From assembly GCF_024347655.1 (NCBI RefSeq), contig NZ_AP025514.1:2108001-2172000 (forward strand): a stretch of DNA of 64,000 bases, read 5' to 3'. The translations under genes and the position numbers were made by a program. This DNA comes from Vibrio toranzoniae. Its GTDB lineage: Bacteria > Pseudomonadota > Gammaproteobacteria > Enterobacterales > Vibrionaceae. Shown piece by piece: positions 18,471 to 27,150 of this stretch (the stretch's first letter is position 1; each line of letters opens with the position of its first letter). The notes under the pieces are model-generated. The model saw only the letters and a program-made list of their open reading frames with translations. It did no database searches and was not told the origin of the DNA.

Positions 18471-19805
18471 TTAACGACTGAAGGATAAACGCATCGCTGC
18501 GGCTGGTTTATCGATGACTTTGTTATTGGCATAAACTAGCGCGCCATTGACCCAAGTCTTTTGAATTTGAGCTGAAAATTCATGTCCAGAAAAAGGCGAC
18601 CAGCCACAGTGATATAAACTGTTTTCGTGGCTAACTAGTGTTGGGGTATGAGCATCAACTAACACCAAATCAGCGTAGTAACCTTCGCGAATAAAGCCTC
18701 TGCCTTGAATGCCATAGCGAATGGCTGGATTGTGCGCTGTTTTTTCGACTACTTGAGTCAAACTCATATGGCCCAAACGGACATGATCGAAGAGTGTAAG
18801 TAACGCATGCTGAACTAACGGCAACCCCGCTGGCGCCTGCTCGTAAGGCACTTGTTTTTCTTGCCAAGTATGAGGCGCGTGATCTGTTGCAATGATATCT
18901 ATTTGACCTGTATTTAATGCTGCCAATAGCGCGTCACGGTCATTAGGGGATTTGATTGAGGGATTGCATTTGATCAGGTTACCGAGCTGCGCATAATCAT
19001 TGCTACTGAACCAGAGATGATGGACACAAGCCTCCGCGGTGATTGATTTGTCTCGAATATCACCCGCGTCAAACAGCGCCAGCTCCTTCGCCGTTGTGAT
19101 GTGCAGCACATGCAGTTGATTGTGGTATTTTTTGGCAAGTTCTACCGCATAAGAAGATGAGGCGTAACACGCCTCTTCGTCACGCAAAATGGGATGCTCT
19201 TCGATGGTGAACTCTGACTTATTAAGTCGTTGCTTTTGATGATTTTGTTTAATAACAGCCCCACTTTCGCAGTGAGTCACAATGAGTACTGGAGAGTCAC
19301 GAAAAATGGACTCTAACGCTTGCGGGTCTTCGACCAGCAAATTTCCCGTCGATGCCCCCATAAACACTTTCACACCACAATGCTGTTCAGGGTTAAGTTG
19401 TTTAATTTGTTCTAGATTGTCTTCGGTCGCACCAAGGTAGAAAGAATAATTCGCAAACGAGCTGTCTTTAGCGAGAGCAAACTTGCGTTCTAACGCTTCA
19501 ATAGTCGTGGTGGCAGGACTAACATTGGGCATTTCCATATAGCTTGTGATACCACCTGCTAACGCTGCGCGAGATTCGCTTGCAATTGTGCCTTTATGTG
19601 TCAGCCCAGGCTCTCGGAAATGCACTTGATCGTCAATCATGCCTGGCAGTAAATAAGCCCCTTTCGCATCAATTACAATATCTCCGTGTTGTTTACAGAT
19701 TCCAGGAGCGATTTTGTCAATTGTTTGGCCGACAATGCGTAGGTCTGTCTCAGTAATAGCACCTTCGTTAACCAATCGAGCGTTTTTAATCAATGTTGCT
19801 GACAT
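18471..19805 (-). CDS. Dihydroorotase paralogue (amidohydrolase)
   Basis: 444-residue amidohydrolase of the class I dihydroorotase type: DDQVHFREPGLTHKGTI (HxH metal motif is D-x-x-x-H-F-R here, with Q-V-H in place of the common H-x-H), GVKVFMGASTGN (the metal-bridging Lys region), LHVLHITTAKE and IATDHAPHT. The reaction is dihydroorotate to carbamoyl-aspartate in pyrimidine synthesis. Replacement of the first His of HxH by Gln may reflect altered metal use. COG0523 clusters often hold such a pyrC paralogue as a low-zinc substitute. It begins 81 bp after zur on the same strand. Confidence 0.82.
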   Translation of the reverse strand: MSATLIKNARLVNEGAITETDLRIVGQTIDKIAPGICKQHGDIVIDAKGAYLLPGMIDDQVHFREPGLTHKGTIASESRAALAGGITSYMEMPNVSPATTTIEALERKFALAKDSSFANYSFYLGATEDNLEQIKQLNPEQHCGVKVFMGASTGNLLVEDPQALESIFRDSPVLIVTHCESGAVIKQNHQKQRLNKSEFTIEEHPILRDEEACYASSSYAVELAKKYHNQLHVLHITTAKELALFDAGDIRDKSITAEACVHHLWFSSNDYAQLGNLIKCNPSIKSPNDRDALLAALNTGQIDIIATDHAPHTWQEKQVPYEQAPAGLPLVQHALLTLFDHVRLGHMSLTQVVEKTAHNPAIRYGIQGRGFIREGYYADLVLVDAHTPTLVSHENSLYHCGWSPFSGHEFSAQIQKTWVNGALVYANNKVIDKPAAAMRLSFSR

Positions 19806-19886
19806 AATTCATTCTTTAAATAGTTTGAAAAGTTGACCAAGACTCGGTGAGCTTGTGACGTAATAAATAGAGATTGTGTGCCCGTC

Positions 19887-20357
19887 TCATGGGAGGGACT
19901 TTGCGCAGTCGTCACAAACACAGGAAATCTCAAATTGTGGGCTTAGAACGGTGAAGCCTTCTTGCCTTGCGTTCGCACACACGCTGGACACAACATTTGC
20001 TTCAACCGCTATTTCACTGACCTTTCCACACTGAGAGCAAATCAAAAACTGAGGAACTCCATGATCATAGTCGCACTCGATTTGAGAACAAACGACGTAT
20101 TTACTAGATGTATTGAGCTTATGGACAAAGTGCTCTGCTTCTAAAAAGTCCAATATTCTATAAACCGACATTGCTTGGATGTTTTGGGCAAAGTTATCAT
20201 TACAGTAATCAACCAGTTCGTAGGCAGAAAGCGGCTTCTTCGCGTCTAGCAGCGCAGTAAGTATCAATTTACGTTTTGTAGTGAGCTGTTTGCCTCGAGT
20301 TAGGCAGATTTTTTCTGCCTGAGCCATAATGCTAGCTACTGTTGTTTGCTTTCTCAT
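19887..20357 (-). CDS. zur: Zinc uptake regulator Zur (Fur family)
   Basis: 156 residues from AUG at 20357. The open frame extends further, but that part lies within the DUF1826 gene and is not homologous. Winged-helix DNA-binding domain (QLTTKRKLILTALLDAKKPLSAYELV) and a C-terminal metal domain with two CxxC pairs (ICSQCGK and CVCDDCAK), the structural zinc site of Zur. With Zn2+ it represses uptake genes through boxes such as those at 23888 and 13873. It lies inside the gene run it should control, 4 bp after DUF1826, giving feedback. Confidence 0.9.
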   Translation of the reverse strand: MRKQTTVASIMAQAEKICLTRGKQLTTKRKLILTALLDAKKPLSAYELVDYCNDNFAQNIQAMSVYRILDFLEAEHFVHKLNTSSKYVVCSQIECDYDHGVPQFLICSQCGKVSEIAVEANVVSSVCANARQEGFTVLSPQFEISCVCDDCAKSLP

Positions 20358-20361
20358 ATCT

Positions 20362-21030
20362 TTAGATGAAGTCCAATGTGAGTAGTAAGCGACGTTTATG
20401 CTCACCAACAGATGGAGAGCGATGCACAAGCCCAGTGGCTTCATTGCCTTCCCAACCACTGCCTTTGAGTAAGGCCACGTCGCCTGATTGCACTCGTTGT
20501 ATAAACTTTTCCGAGCTGTATAACCCCGACAGGTGATCGGGCTGCCCAAGGCTACCTGAGCCCAGCTTGGTACGATCAATCACGTCGTTAGTCAGCCACT
20601 CCGTCGCTCGGCCGGTATAAGTGGTGACCAGTCTGCAAGGCACGCGATCAAAGTGAAATTTCGGGCACATCGGGCTGTCTAGGCGAGTTAGCCTCAAACC
20701 TGCTTCTTTAACATCAAACAAACAGCAGAACATATCGACGATTAAAGCAACATCTTCACTCAGCGCATCAGCACACGCATAGCCCTCTAACTTGCATCGT
20801 ACCCATTGTGCAGCATCATCTGGCGTGACACTTTGTACCAGTGCCAAACGAGGCTCCTGAGACAGCATCAGATCAATGTCCTTCGTCAGCTCTTTCGAGA
20901 GCGTTCGCTGCCATATGGCAATATTGTGTTCTGGTCTGTAGATGTCGCTAAGTATGTGCGCTGATGTTGATATCGCTATCGATGATGCTCTTTGGACAGT
21001 GGCCGGGTCCTCTACGATCTCAATGCTCAT
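20362..21030 (-). CDS. DUF1826 protein of the zinc-limitation cluster
   Basis: About 222 residues from the AUG at 21030, whose ATGA overlaps the stop codon of the upstream GTPase gene. Contains the DUF1826 features [19 protein letters not shown] (His and Cys near a YTG) and LLKGSGWEG followed by LVHRSP. The H-x-D and later H resemble a 2-oxoglutarate/Fe(II) oxygenase facial triad, but this is only suggestive. Commonly found beside COG0523 GTPases and zur; function unknown. Confidence 0.75.
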   Translation of the reverse strand: MSIEIVEDPATVQRASSIAISTSAHILSDIYRPEHNIAIWQRTLSKELTKDIDLMLSQEPRLALVQSVTPDDAAQWVRCKLEGYACADALSEDVALIVDMFCCLFDVKEAGLRLTRLDSPMCPKFHFDRVPCRLVTTYTGRATEWLTNDVIDRTKLGSGSLGQPDHLSGLYSSEKFIQRVQSGDVALLKGSGWEGNEATGLVHRSPSVGEHKRRLLLTLDFI

Positions 21031-22241
21031 ACCTCTTCCTCCCAAGCACTAAAAGGATCCGGTAAGGTTTGCCACAATATTTTACCTGCAAGCAGTTCTT
21101 CCTCTGTCAGCTGACATTGATCAAGTGCTTCAATCATGGCTGCTTTGTCTAGGCCTTGACCAATAAATACAAGTTCTTGTCGCATATCACCAAATGGTTC
21201 GACCCAATTATCTTCTATGGCTTTGAGGTATTCAGGGTCAGTCGGCCATTGTTCTTTCGGGATCGCTTTCCAAAACATTCCGGCAAAACCGTAATGAGCA
21301 ATACCGCCCGCTTGATTCAACTGCCCGGCAAACTCAGGGCGAGAAGCCAACCAGAAATATCCTTTTGAGCGGATCAGTTTTCCAAATTGAGTCGTGCTGT
21401 GTAGAAACTGATAAAATTTTTCAGGGTGAAATGGACGTCGTGCCTGATAGCTAAAACTGCTGATGCCATACTCTTCGGTCTCCGGAACGTGTTCACCTCG
21501 CAGTTCTTTTAGCCAACCTGGGGCTTGTTGTGCGCGTTCGAAATTAAATAAGCCCGTATCCAATACATCAGAGATATCCACCTGCCCATTTTGTATTGCA
21601 ATAATTCGAGCATGTGTATTCAGCGTTCTCAAAATAGCTTTCAAACGCTCGACCTCTTCCGTTTGAGCGAGATCGGTTTTACTGATCACAATGACATCCG
21701 CAAACTCAACTTGGTCTATCAATAAGTCAGAAACACTGCGATGGTCTTCTTCACCTAAATGCTCGCCAGTCTCTTGAAGAGATTGCGCGGCTTCGTAGTC
21801 ACGCAAAAAGTTCACTGAGTCTACAACTGTCACCATGGTATCTAATGTGGCGACATCAGACAGTGATACGCCATTTTCGTCAGCAAAAGTAAAGGTTTCT
21901 GCCACGGGGAGTGGCTCAGAAATACCTGTAGATTCGATCACGAGATTATCGAAGCGGCCTTCTTGGGCCAGTTTGGTCACTTCTATCAACAAATCTTCTC
22001 GCAGCGTGCAGCAAATACAGCCATTACTCATTTCCACCAATTTTTCTTCTTTGTGATTGAGCGATACTTCGTTTTTCACCGTCGCGGAATCAATATTGAT
22101 TTCACTCATATCGTTGACAATCACCGCGACTCGCTTGCCTTCGCGATTATTCAGAATATGACTCAGCACGGTCGTTTTTCCTGCCCCAAGAAAGCCGGAA
22201 AGTACAGTCACAGTTATTTTTTTCTGACTCATTTTGCTCAC
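21027..22241 (-). CDS. COG0523 (ZigA-type) metal-chaperone GTPase, first copy
   Basis: 404-residue G3E GTPase: Walker [13 protein letters not shown], CxCC metal motif in [17 protein letters not shown] guanine motif and a long CobW_C domain ending in a W-rich tail. Longer than the second copy and close to ZigA/YjiA-like proteins reported to serve zinc-starved cells. It follows znuB by 21 bp, supporting one transcript with znuCB. Two different COG0523 proteins in one cluster suggests different client proteins. Confidence 0.9.
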   Translation of the reverse strand: MSKMSQKKITVTVLSGFLGAGKTTVLSHILNNREGKRVAVIVNDMSEINIDSATVKNEVSLNHKEEKLVEMSNGCICCTLREDLLIEVTKLAQEGRFDNLVIESTGISEPLPVAETFTFADENGVSLSDVATLDTMVTVVDSVNFLRDYEAAQSLQETGEHLGEEDHRSVSDLLIDQVEFADVIVISKTDLAQTEEVERLKAILRTLNTHARIIAIQNGQVDISDVLDTGLFNFERAQQAPGWLKELRGEHVPETEEYGISSFSYQARRPFHPEKFYQFLHSTTQFGKLIRSKGYFWLASRPEFAGQLNQAGGIAHYGFAGMFWKAIPKEQWPTDPEYLKAIEDNWVEPFGDMRQELVFIGQGLDKAAMIEALDQCQLTEEELLAGKILWQTLPDPFSAWEEEV

Positions 22242-22262
22242 TCCAAAGTTGATATTATTATT

Positions 22263-23087
22263 TTATGTTTCTTGTCGACGTTCTTTGCTTGCTCGCAACT
22301 TATGTCGGACGCTCCAAATAGTGCTCGATAAAATAAATAACCCAGTTGCGATACAAACCATTGTTGGCCCTGTCGGGGTATCTAGAAGATAAGAGGCGCG
22401 TAGACCAATCACACTGGCACTACTGCCAATCAGCGCAGCAAGTATCACCATCATTTCAGGCGTTTGACTAAATGGCCGAGCCGTTGCTGCTGGAATGATA
22501 AGCATGGCGACAATCAGCAATACGCCCACCACTTTAATGGCCACGGCGACCACTACGGCAAGCGCGATAGTCAGAATCAGTTGCTCTCGTTTTGGTGAAA
22601 AACCACTCGCCAATGCAAGATCTTTATTTAGCGTCGATAGAAGAAACCCAGACCAACGCAATCGAATCAAGCCAATCACTAATACCGTGCCTGTCCAGAT
22701 AATCAGTAAATCCGCTTTGCTTACGGCCAGAATGTCGCCAAACAAGTAGGCCATCAAATCCATTCGAATGCCGGAGAGAAAAGAAACAGCCACCAGGCCA
22801 AACGCTAGTGCCGAATGCGCCATTACCCCTAACAGCGTATCCATCGCGAACCCTCGACCAGTGAACGAAGTAACCGTGATAGCCATGAGTAACGCAATAA
22901 ACAATACGCCTGGGAATATCGGAAGTGAAAAAGAGAGCGACAATGCGACGCCTAGCATGGAAGCATGAGCTGTTGCATCACCGAAGTAAGCCATGCGGCG
23001 CCAAACAATAAAGCATCCTAAAGGCGCCGCTGCCAACGTTACACCAACACCAGCTAAACCTGCGCGCCAAAGAAAATCATCCAACAT
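22263..23087 (-). CDS. znuB: Zinc ABC transporter permease ZnuB
   Basis: 274 residues from the AUG at 23087 (MLDDFLWRAGLAG); the longer open frame overlaps znuC further and is not homologous. ABC-3 family permease with about eight membrane segments and the EAA-like GDATAHASMLGVAL segment. Forms the channel of ZnuABC. It overlaps the znuC end by 11 bp, so the two are translationally coupled. Confidence 0.92.
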   Translation of the reverse strand: MLDDFLWRAGLAGVGVTLAAAPLGCFIVWRRMAYFGDATAHASMLGVALSLSFSLPIFPGVLFIALLMAITVTSFTGRGFAMDTLLGVMAHSALAFGLVAVSFLSGIRMDLMAYLFGDILAVSKADLLIIWTGTVLVIGLIRLRWSGFLLSTLNKDLALASGFSPKREQLILTIALAVVVAVAIKVVGVLLIVAMLIIPAATARPFSQTPEMMVILAALIGSSASVIGLRASYLLDTPTGPTMVCIATGLFILSSTIWSVRHKLRASKERRQET

Positions 23088-23808
23088 GTGATGAACCTCT
23101 GCGAGAATTGTGTGCGACGTTCTGATGTCGATAAACACCAAGGACATCATCATCGTCTAGGCCAAAAAGTGCTTTGTATTCTGGAGATTGGCTAACCGTT
23201 TCCGGAATGCCTTCACAACATACTCGACCGTTTAAACAGATAACTCGGTCGGTTCGTTTCATCACCACATGCAGATCATGGCTGACCATAATTACAGCAC
23301 AGCCGCTCTCCTGACGAATTGCATCGATTTGTTGATAAAATCCCACAGTTCCTCGTTGGTCGAGCCCTTGAGTCGCTTCATCAAGCAGCAATAGTGATGG
23401 TTCTTCTAGCAATGCACGAGCTAGTAAAACTCGTTGCAATTGTCCGCCGGATAAGGACATCAGTTGCTGTTTCTCCAACCTTTCAACACCTGCCCGCCTT
23501 AACGCTTCCTGAATAGCCAGTTTTGAATGACGCAATGGTAGTGTTAAAAATCGATTCACCGTCATCGGCAAAGTTTCATCAATGTGAAGTCTTTGTGGTA
23601 CGTAGCCTATCTTCAAGTTATCAGCACGCATCACGTGACCACTCGTTGGAAGCACCGACCCAATTAAGGTTTTTAATAACGTTGATTTCCCAGAACCATT
23701 GGGCCCTACAATCGTTACGATTTCGCCCTGATTAACCGACATGTTGACCCGATCTAAAATCAGGTGTTGCCCAAACCTGACAGACAACGCTTGTGAAGAA
23801 ATCAACAT
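23077..23808 (-). CDS. znuC: Zinc ABC transporter ATPase ZnuC
   Basis: 243-residue ABC ATPase: Walker A GPNGSGKSTLLK, Q-loop YVPQRLHI, signature LSGGQLQRVLLARALL, Walker B LLLLDEATQ and the switch His in VSHDLH. Energises ZnuB for zinc import. First gene of the leftward run, divergent from znuA with the Zur box between them. Confidence 0.93.
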   Translation of the reverse strand: MLISSQALSVRFGQHLILDRVNMSVNQGEIVTIVGPNGSGKSTLLKTLIGSVLPTSGHVMRADNLKIGYVPQRLHIDETLPMTVNRFLTLPLRHSKLAIQEALRRAGVERLEKQQLMSLSGGQLQRVLLARALLEEPSLLLLDEATQGLDQRGTVGFYQQIDAIRQESGCAVIMVSHDLHVVMKRTDRVICLNGRVCCEGIPETVSQSPEYKALFGLDDDDVLGVYRHQNVAHNSRRGSSHVG

Positions 23809-23887
23809 CTACTTTCTCTCATTTGGGGGTTACTACTAGCTGCGCGATAAATTCTTAAACAGCAAAGTAAAGATTTTTAAATTAATA

Positions 23888-23905
23888 GATATGTTATAAC
23901 ATAAC
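23888..23905. promoter_or_regulatory. Zur box between znuA and znuCB
   Basis: GATATGTTATAACATAAC, a near-perfect palindrome matching the consensus GTTATGTTATAACATAAC at 17 of 18 positions. It lies 80 bp from the znuC start and 55 bp from the znuA start, so one bound Zur complex could shut both promoters when zinc is plentiful. Confidence 0.88.
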
Positions 23906-23959
23906 ATTTGAATTTTTCAATATGTACCATGTTTGATTAAAAGTAATCAGGAGAACATC

Positions 23960-24967
23960 ATGCTCAAACAAGCCTTATCTGGCATTGGCATCGCTTTAGC
24001 AGCTGCCTCTCAGACTTATGCTCAAGTCCCGAAAGTGGCCGTAGACATCGCACCGTTACATTCTCTAGTGACACAAGTAATGGATGGTGTGGGTGAACCC
24101 GACTTGCTTATTCGTCCAGAAGCATCACCTCATGACTATCATCTACGTCCATCAGAAGCCAAAGCCCTTTCACAGGCAGACGTCGTGTTTTGGGTTGGAG
24201 AAGGGCTAACACCTTGGTTAGAAAAACCACTTTCAAGCCTAGCAAGTTCAGCGACGAAGGTTGAAATGATGGAAGTCGAAGGAACCACACTGTATGGCTT
24301 CCGAGAAGGTGCAACATTTGAAGCACATTCACATAGCGAAGAGGGACACGAAGAACATCACAAGCATGAACACAAGGAACGTGAAGAAAGTGAAGTTCAT
24401 CATCAACATGAAGAACATGACCATGACGCACATCATGACCACCATCACGGTAAATATGACCCGCACGCTTGGCTAGATCCGAAAAATGCTGAAGTTTGGG
24501 TAGAAGCCATAGCTGGTGCACTGTCAAACGCTGATGCTGAAAATGCGCCTATTTACACGGAGAATGCAAAAGTGGCTATCTCTCGCCTACGTTCTCTAAG
24601 CGAAGATATCAGACAACAAGCTCAATCAATCAACGGTATTAAGTTCATTGTATTTCATGATGCATACCAATATTTTGAGCAGCGATTCCAATTGTTAGCC
24701 ACTGGAGCCATCTCTATTTCTGATGCATCTAAACCAAGTCCGGCACGCGTTTCAGAGATTCGCCAAACAGTGAAAGATTTAGGAGTAACATGTGTGTTTA
24801 CCGAACCACAATACAACCCTGAGCTGGTCAACGCGGTATTTGAAAATTCAACTGTGAACACGATAGGTAAAATGGATCCTATTGGTGCAAACATCGCTCC
24901 AGGTAAAGAGCAATACTACTCTTTGCTGGTGGCGATGATAAGTAGCCTTAAGCAATGTCATCATTGA
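23960..24967 (+). CDS. znuA: Zinc ABC transporter binding protein ZnuA
   Basis: About 335 residues from the AUG at 23960, which has SD AGGAG; the frame is open nine codons further up. Signal peptide (ending SQTYAQ), then a cluster A-I metal-binding fold with three His ligands: IAPLHSL, the H of DPHAWLDP, and H in FHDAYQYF. A long His/Glu/Asp-rich loop (about residues 120-162) is the ZnuA-type zinc-gathering loop. Periplasmic partner of ZnuBC. Confidence 0.95.
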   Translation: MLKQALSGIGIALAAASQTYAQVPKVAVDIAPLHSLVTQVMDGVGEPDLLIRPEASPHDYHLRPSEAKALSQADVVFWVGEGLTPWLEKPLSSLASSATKVEMMEVEGTTLYGFREGATFEAHSHSEEGHEEHHKHEHKEREESEVHHQHEEHDHDAHHDHHHGKYDPHAWLDPKNAEVWVEAIAGALSNADAENAPIYTENAKVAISRLRSLSEDIRQQAQSINGIKFIVFHDAYQYFEQRFQLLATGAISISDASKPSPARVSEIRQTVKDLGVTCVFTEPQYNPELVNAVFENSTVNTIGKMDPIGANIAPGKEQYYSLLVAMISSLKQCHH

Positions 24968-25036
24968 TAGAGCATTCGGAATTCTTTGATACCGCATTAT
25001 TTTCAACGATATCAATATCTTCTACTCGAAACAATT

Positions 25037-25058
25037 ACCACCTTCAGGAGAAGGTGGT
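25037..25058 (+). terminator. Terminator-like hairpin after znuA
   Basis: ACCACCTTC / GAAGGTGGT hairpin followed by a short T-run, 70 bp after the znuA stop. Confidence 0.6.
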
Positions 25059-25565
25059 TTACCCCCCTTACGAGAGCTATTTGTTGAGCACAGAAACTGT
25101 TTACTTTATCAGTGTACTCGGGGGCAGTGAGCTGCACCAGCAGGGCTGGGCACTTCAATTGGATAAATATGAGTAGGGTAAACTCTGATTAACAAAATAT
25201 AAATGAGTAAAAGCTCTAACGCATAAAGGGGCATTTTTGATTCAGAATAATTTGTGCAGCAGCCTGTTGCACAAATTGGGAAACAGCCTGTTTCACAAAT
25301 AAATCTCATGATGGTTTCATGCGTTCTAAACACGTCTTGGGGCAGAAGTGTTTTGGGATAATTGTGCAACAAGCTGTTGCACAATTGGAGCAGGTGGGAG
25401 CTTTTGCAGAATCAGCAACAACTGAACTTTTTCATCGCTCAGTCAAATATTGCAAATTTGACAACAATTCAACTGCGAGGAGTTCTTATGAGTTGGAAAG
25501 CAACTGAGAAGGATTTCTTCCTAGTAGCCAGCACGAAATGGGGCAAAAGCTTGTAGTAATAAAGG
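25059..25565. repeat. Non-coding region with palindromes and repeats; candidate cargo-side transposon end
   Basis: Three near-copies of CAGCCTGTTGCACAAAT occur at 25260-25276, 25284-25300 and 25370-25386. Two sit inside palindromes: TTTGTGCA/TGCACAAA at 25251-25275, and an 11-bp perfect pair ATTGTGCAACA/TGTTGCACAAT at 25361-25385. Spaced repeats each containing TGTT(G/T)CACAA resemble an array of transposase sites, and TGTTGCACAAATTG at 25265 resembles TGTTCGCATAAATTG at the tnsA end. No 5-bp duplication matching the ffs side was found, so the end is only a candidate. A 22-codon ORF with a good SD (25488-25556, MSWKATEKDFF) is also present; significance unknown. Confidence 0.4.
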
Positions 25566-25784
25566 TCACGAAAACACTCCATGCTCTAAACGGCCGATCA
25601 AATTGAGTACAGCCTTGGTGTCTTCGGCTGTCGAAAGCATATCAATTGGTCGTTTGTTGCCAAGCCCTCGAGCTGGGTGCTTAAGCCAGTGATTAGCAGC
25701 TGCGTCACTCCCAAACAGTGCTAACGTAGCCTGAAATACTTTATCAAAATTCTTTTTGGCTTCTTTATTCACCTTAAACTCCAC
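25566..25784 (-). CDS. Orphan MbcA/ParS-type antitoxin (DUF2384), short
   Basis: 72 residues covering the C-terminal DUF2384 region: ALFGSDAAANHWLKHP, then GLGNKRPIDMLSTAEDTKAV and RLEHGVFS. DUF2384 proteins neutralise RES-domain toxins that destroy NAD+. This one is about half the usual length, lacks the N-terminal DNA-binding part, and no RES toxin gene lies beside it. Either a stand-alone antitoxin that guards against a related toxin or a remnant. Probably transposon cargo. Confidence 0.75.
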   Translation of the reverse strand: MEFKVNKEAKKNFDKVFQATLALFGSDAAANHWLKHPARGLGNKRPIDMLSTAEDTKAVLNLIGRLEHGVFS

Positions 25785-25954
25785 CTAAATTTATGTGATA
25801 AGTCTTATACACCATACCTAAATTAGGAAAAGTTGGTCAAATAATGATTAGCTAACTTATAGATAGTAATTAGCTCAACAAAAATGGGGCAGAGACGAGT
25901 CAGCACAATAGTGCCAACAAAGCTCTTCACGGTTTTCACCCTGAATAGAGTTTA

Positions 25955-26347
25955 CTAAGCTCGCCCGAAAGCTTTTAAGAAGTTCTTGGAGTGTTGGTGA
26001 AATCTTATATGCTCGGGGTGATTAACCTTTCTCTTTCCCTTAAAAGGCGGCGCAATATATCCCCAATTTGAACATCTTGAGAAATATATTACATAATCAA
26101 TCTGTGTATTCTGCCATTGGTCAGTAACAACGGTGTTTTCATCAAAGCACTCTACCGATTTCACTTGAATTCGATAGAACTTATTCCCATCAGAAACCAG
26201 TACATCAGTCTTCATTCCATGATCGATCATCGGCATAAAGACTTCCCAACCGTCTTGTAATAGCCAACTAGCCAATAATGTTTCGTAGGAGATACTTTTG
26301 TAGTGTTTCTTTGCTTCAGAGGAAGTATGGAGTGTTTTTACAGGCAT
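25955..26347 (-). CDS. Small PD-(D/E)XK-like nuclease-fold protein
   Basis: 130 residues. TDVLVSDGNKFYRIQVKSVE fits the D-(x)n-(E/Q)-x-K pattern of PD-(D/E)XK nucleases, with Gln for Glu as in some Holliday-junction and intron-endonuclease relatives; an N-terminal helix (YETLLASWLLQDGWEVFMP) and TQIDYVIYF strand support the fold. It stands alone. A defence or DNA-processing role is possible but unproven. Confidence 0.6.
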   Translation of the reverse strand: MPVKTLHTSSEAKKHYKSISYETLLASWLLQDGWEVFMPMIDHGMKTDVLVSDGNKFYRIQVKSVECFDENTVVTDQWQNTQIDYVIYFSRCSNWGYIAPPFKGKRKVNHPEHIRFHQHSKNFLKAFGRA

Positions 26348-26677
26348 AGTAATATCCTAATTACATGCTGAGTGTCTTTTTAGCACAAGACAGCCAGCGA
26401 AGCCTCCCTTTGGGGAGAGCTTCAATTAGGATTCACGATGGCTCTATTGAGGTCTCATCAACTAGCAATGGGAGCTGCCCCTAGTCTTCTACCGTTTGGT
26501 TACCTTGACTATTAATACTAGCGTTCACGTATCGTGAGTGAATCAGTCGTGTTCATATAAAGATAAACAAAGTTCAGAATTTCGTCAATTCTAATGCTGG
26601 TGAAAAAGCGTCATTAGACAGACAAATTAAAAGATCCCAACTATCTTTATAACAGTCAGAAAGTTGGGATTCCAACC
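26348..26677. other. Intergenic region in cargo, hairpins only
   Basis: 330 bp without a convincing gene. An inverted repeat ATCCCAACT / AGTTGGGAT (about 26634-26671) lies just before the 147-residue ORF and covers its likely leader. A small TCACG/CGTGA pair occurs near 26526-26540. TGTTCATATAAAG at 26550 has a faint resemblance to the tnsA-side end but no supporting duplication. Confidence 0.4.
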
Positions 26678-27121
26678 ATGTTAAAAACACTCATTACTTG
26701 GATTAGGAAGTGGATTACAAAAGCTACTCCCCATCCAAAAGAGCCTGCGATACAGCCAATCAAAACTAATATTGAAACCCTGCATGCTCAGGCACCTAAA
26801 ACATTGTCCGAAGAATATCTCGATGAAAAAGATAAAGTGAGACACCGACTGGAACGCTGGGCTTTGCATCAAGACCAAATCAATAGTCGTATCCTTAATG
26901 CTTATTTAACCCTAGAGCGTAAAGGCTACTCTCCTATAACTATCACGATGCTTCAGAACCAACTTCTAGACATGAAAACTTTCCTACCCAACTTCAATCA
27001 AATGAAAAGTATCGCCCCACACAATCATGCGAAAGTATTTGATGTTAGGGGTGAAATTGTGCGCATTTGGAGTGTTGTTGAAGTTCATGTACGAGAGTAT
27101 GAAAACAAGATCTTTCACTAG
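26678..27121 (+). CDS. Hypothetical cargo protein
   Basis: 147 residues, not recognised. Mostly helical and charged, with a basic N-terminus (TLITWIRKWITKATPHPK) that could be amphipathic, and no membrane span. The next gene starts 29 bp after it on the same strand, so the two probably form an operon inside the transposon. Confidence 0.6.
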   Translation: MLKTLITWIRKWITKATPHPKEPAIQPIKTNIETLHAQAPKTLSEEYLDEKDKVRHRLERWALHQDQINSRILNAYLTLERKGYSPITITMLQNQLLDMKTFLPNFNQMKSIAPHNHAKVFDVRGEIVRIWSVVEVHVREYENKIFH

Positions 27122-27150
27122 AAAACAGGACAGGTTAAAAAGGTTCAAGT

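Noticed and set aside
22242..22262. Separate Zur box before the first COG0523 GTPase
   Set aside because: The gap is 21 bp and the AT-rich sequence there matches the Zur palindrome poorly; read-through from the znuC promoter is simpler.
26551..26570. Cargo-side transposon end at TGTTCATATAAAG
   Set aside because: Only a loose likeness to the tnsA-side end, without repeated TnsB-like sites or a matching duplication.
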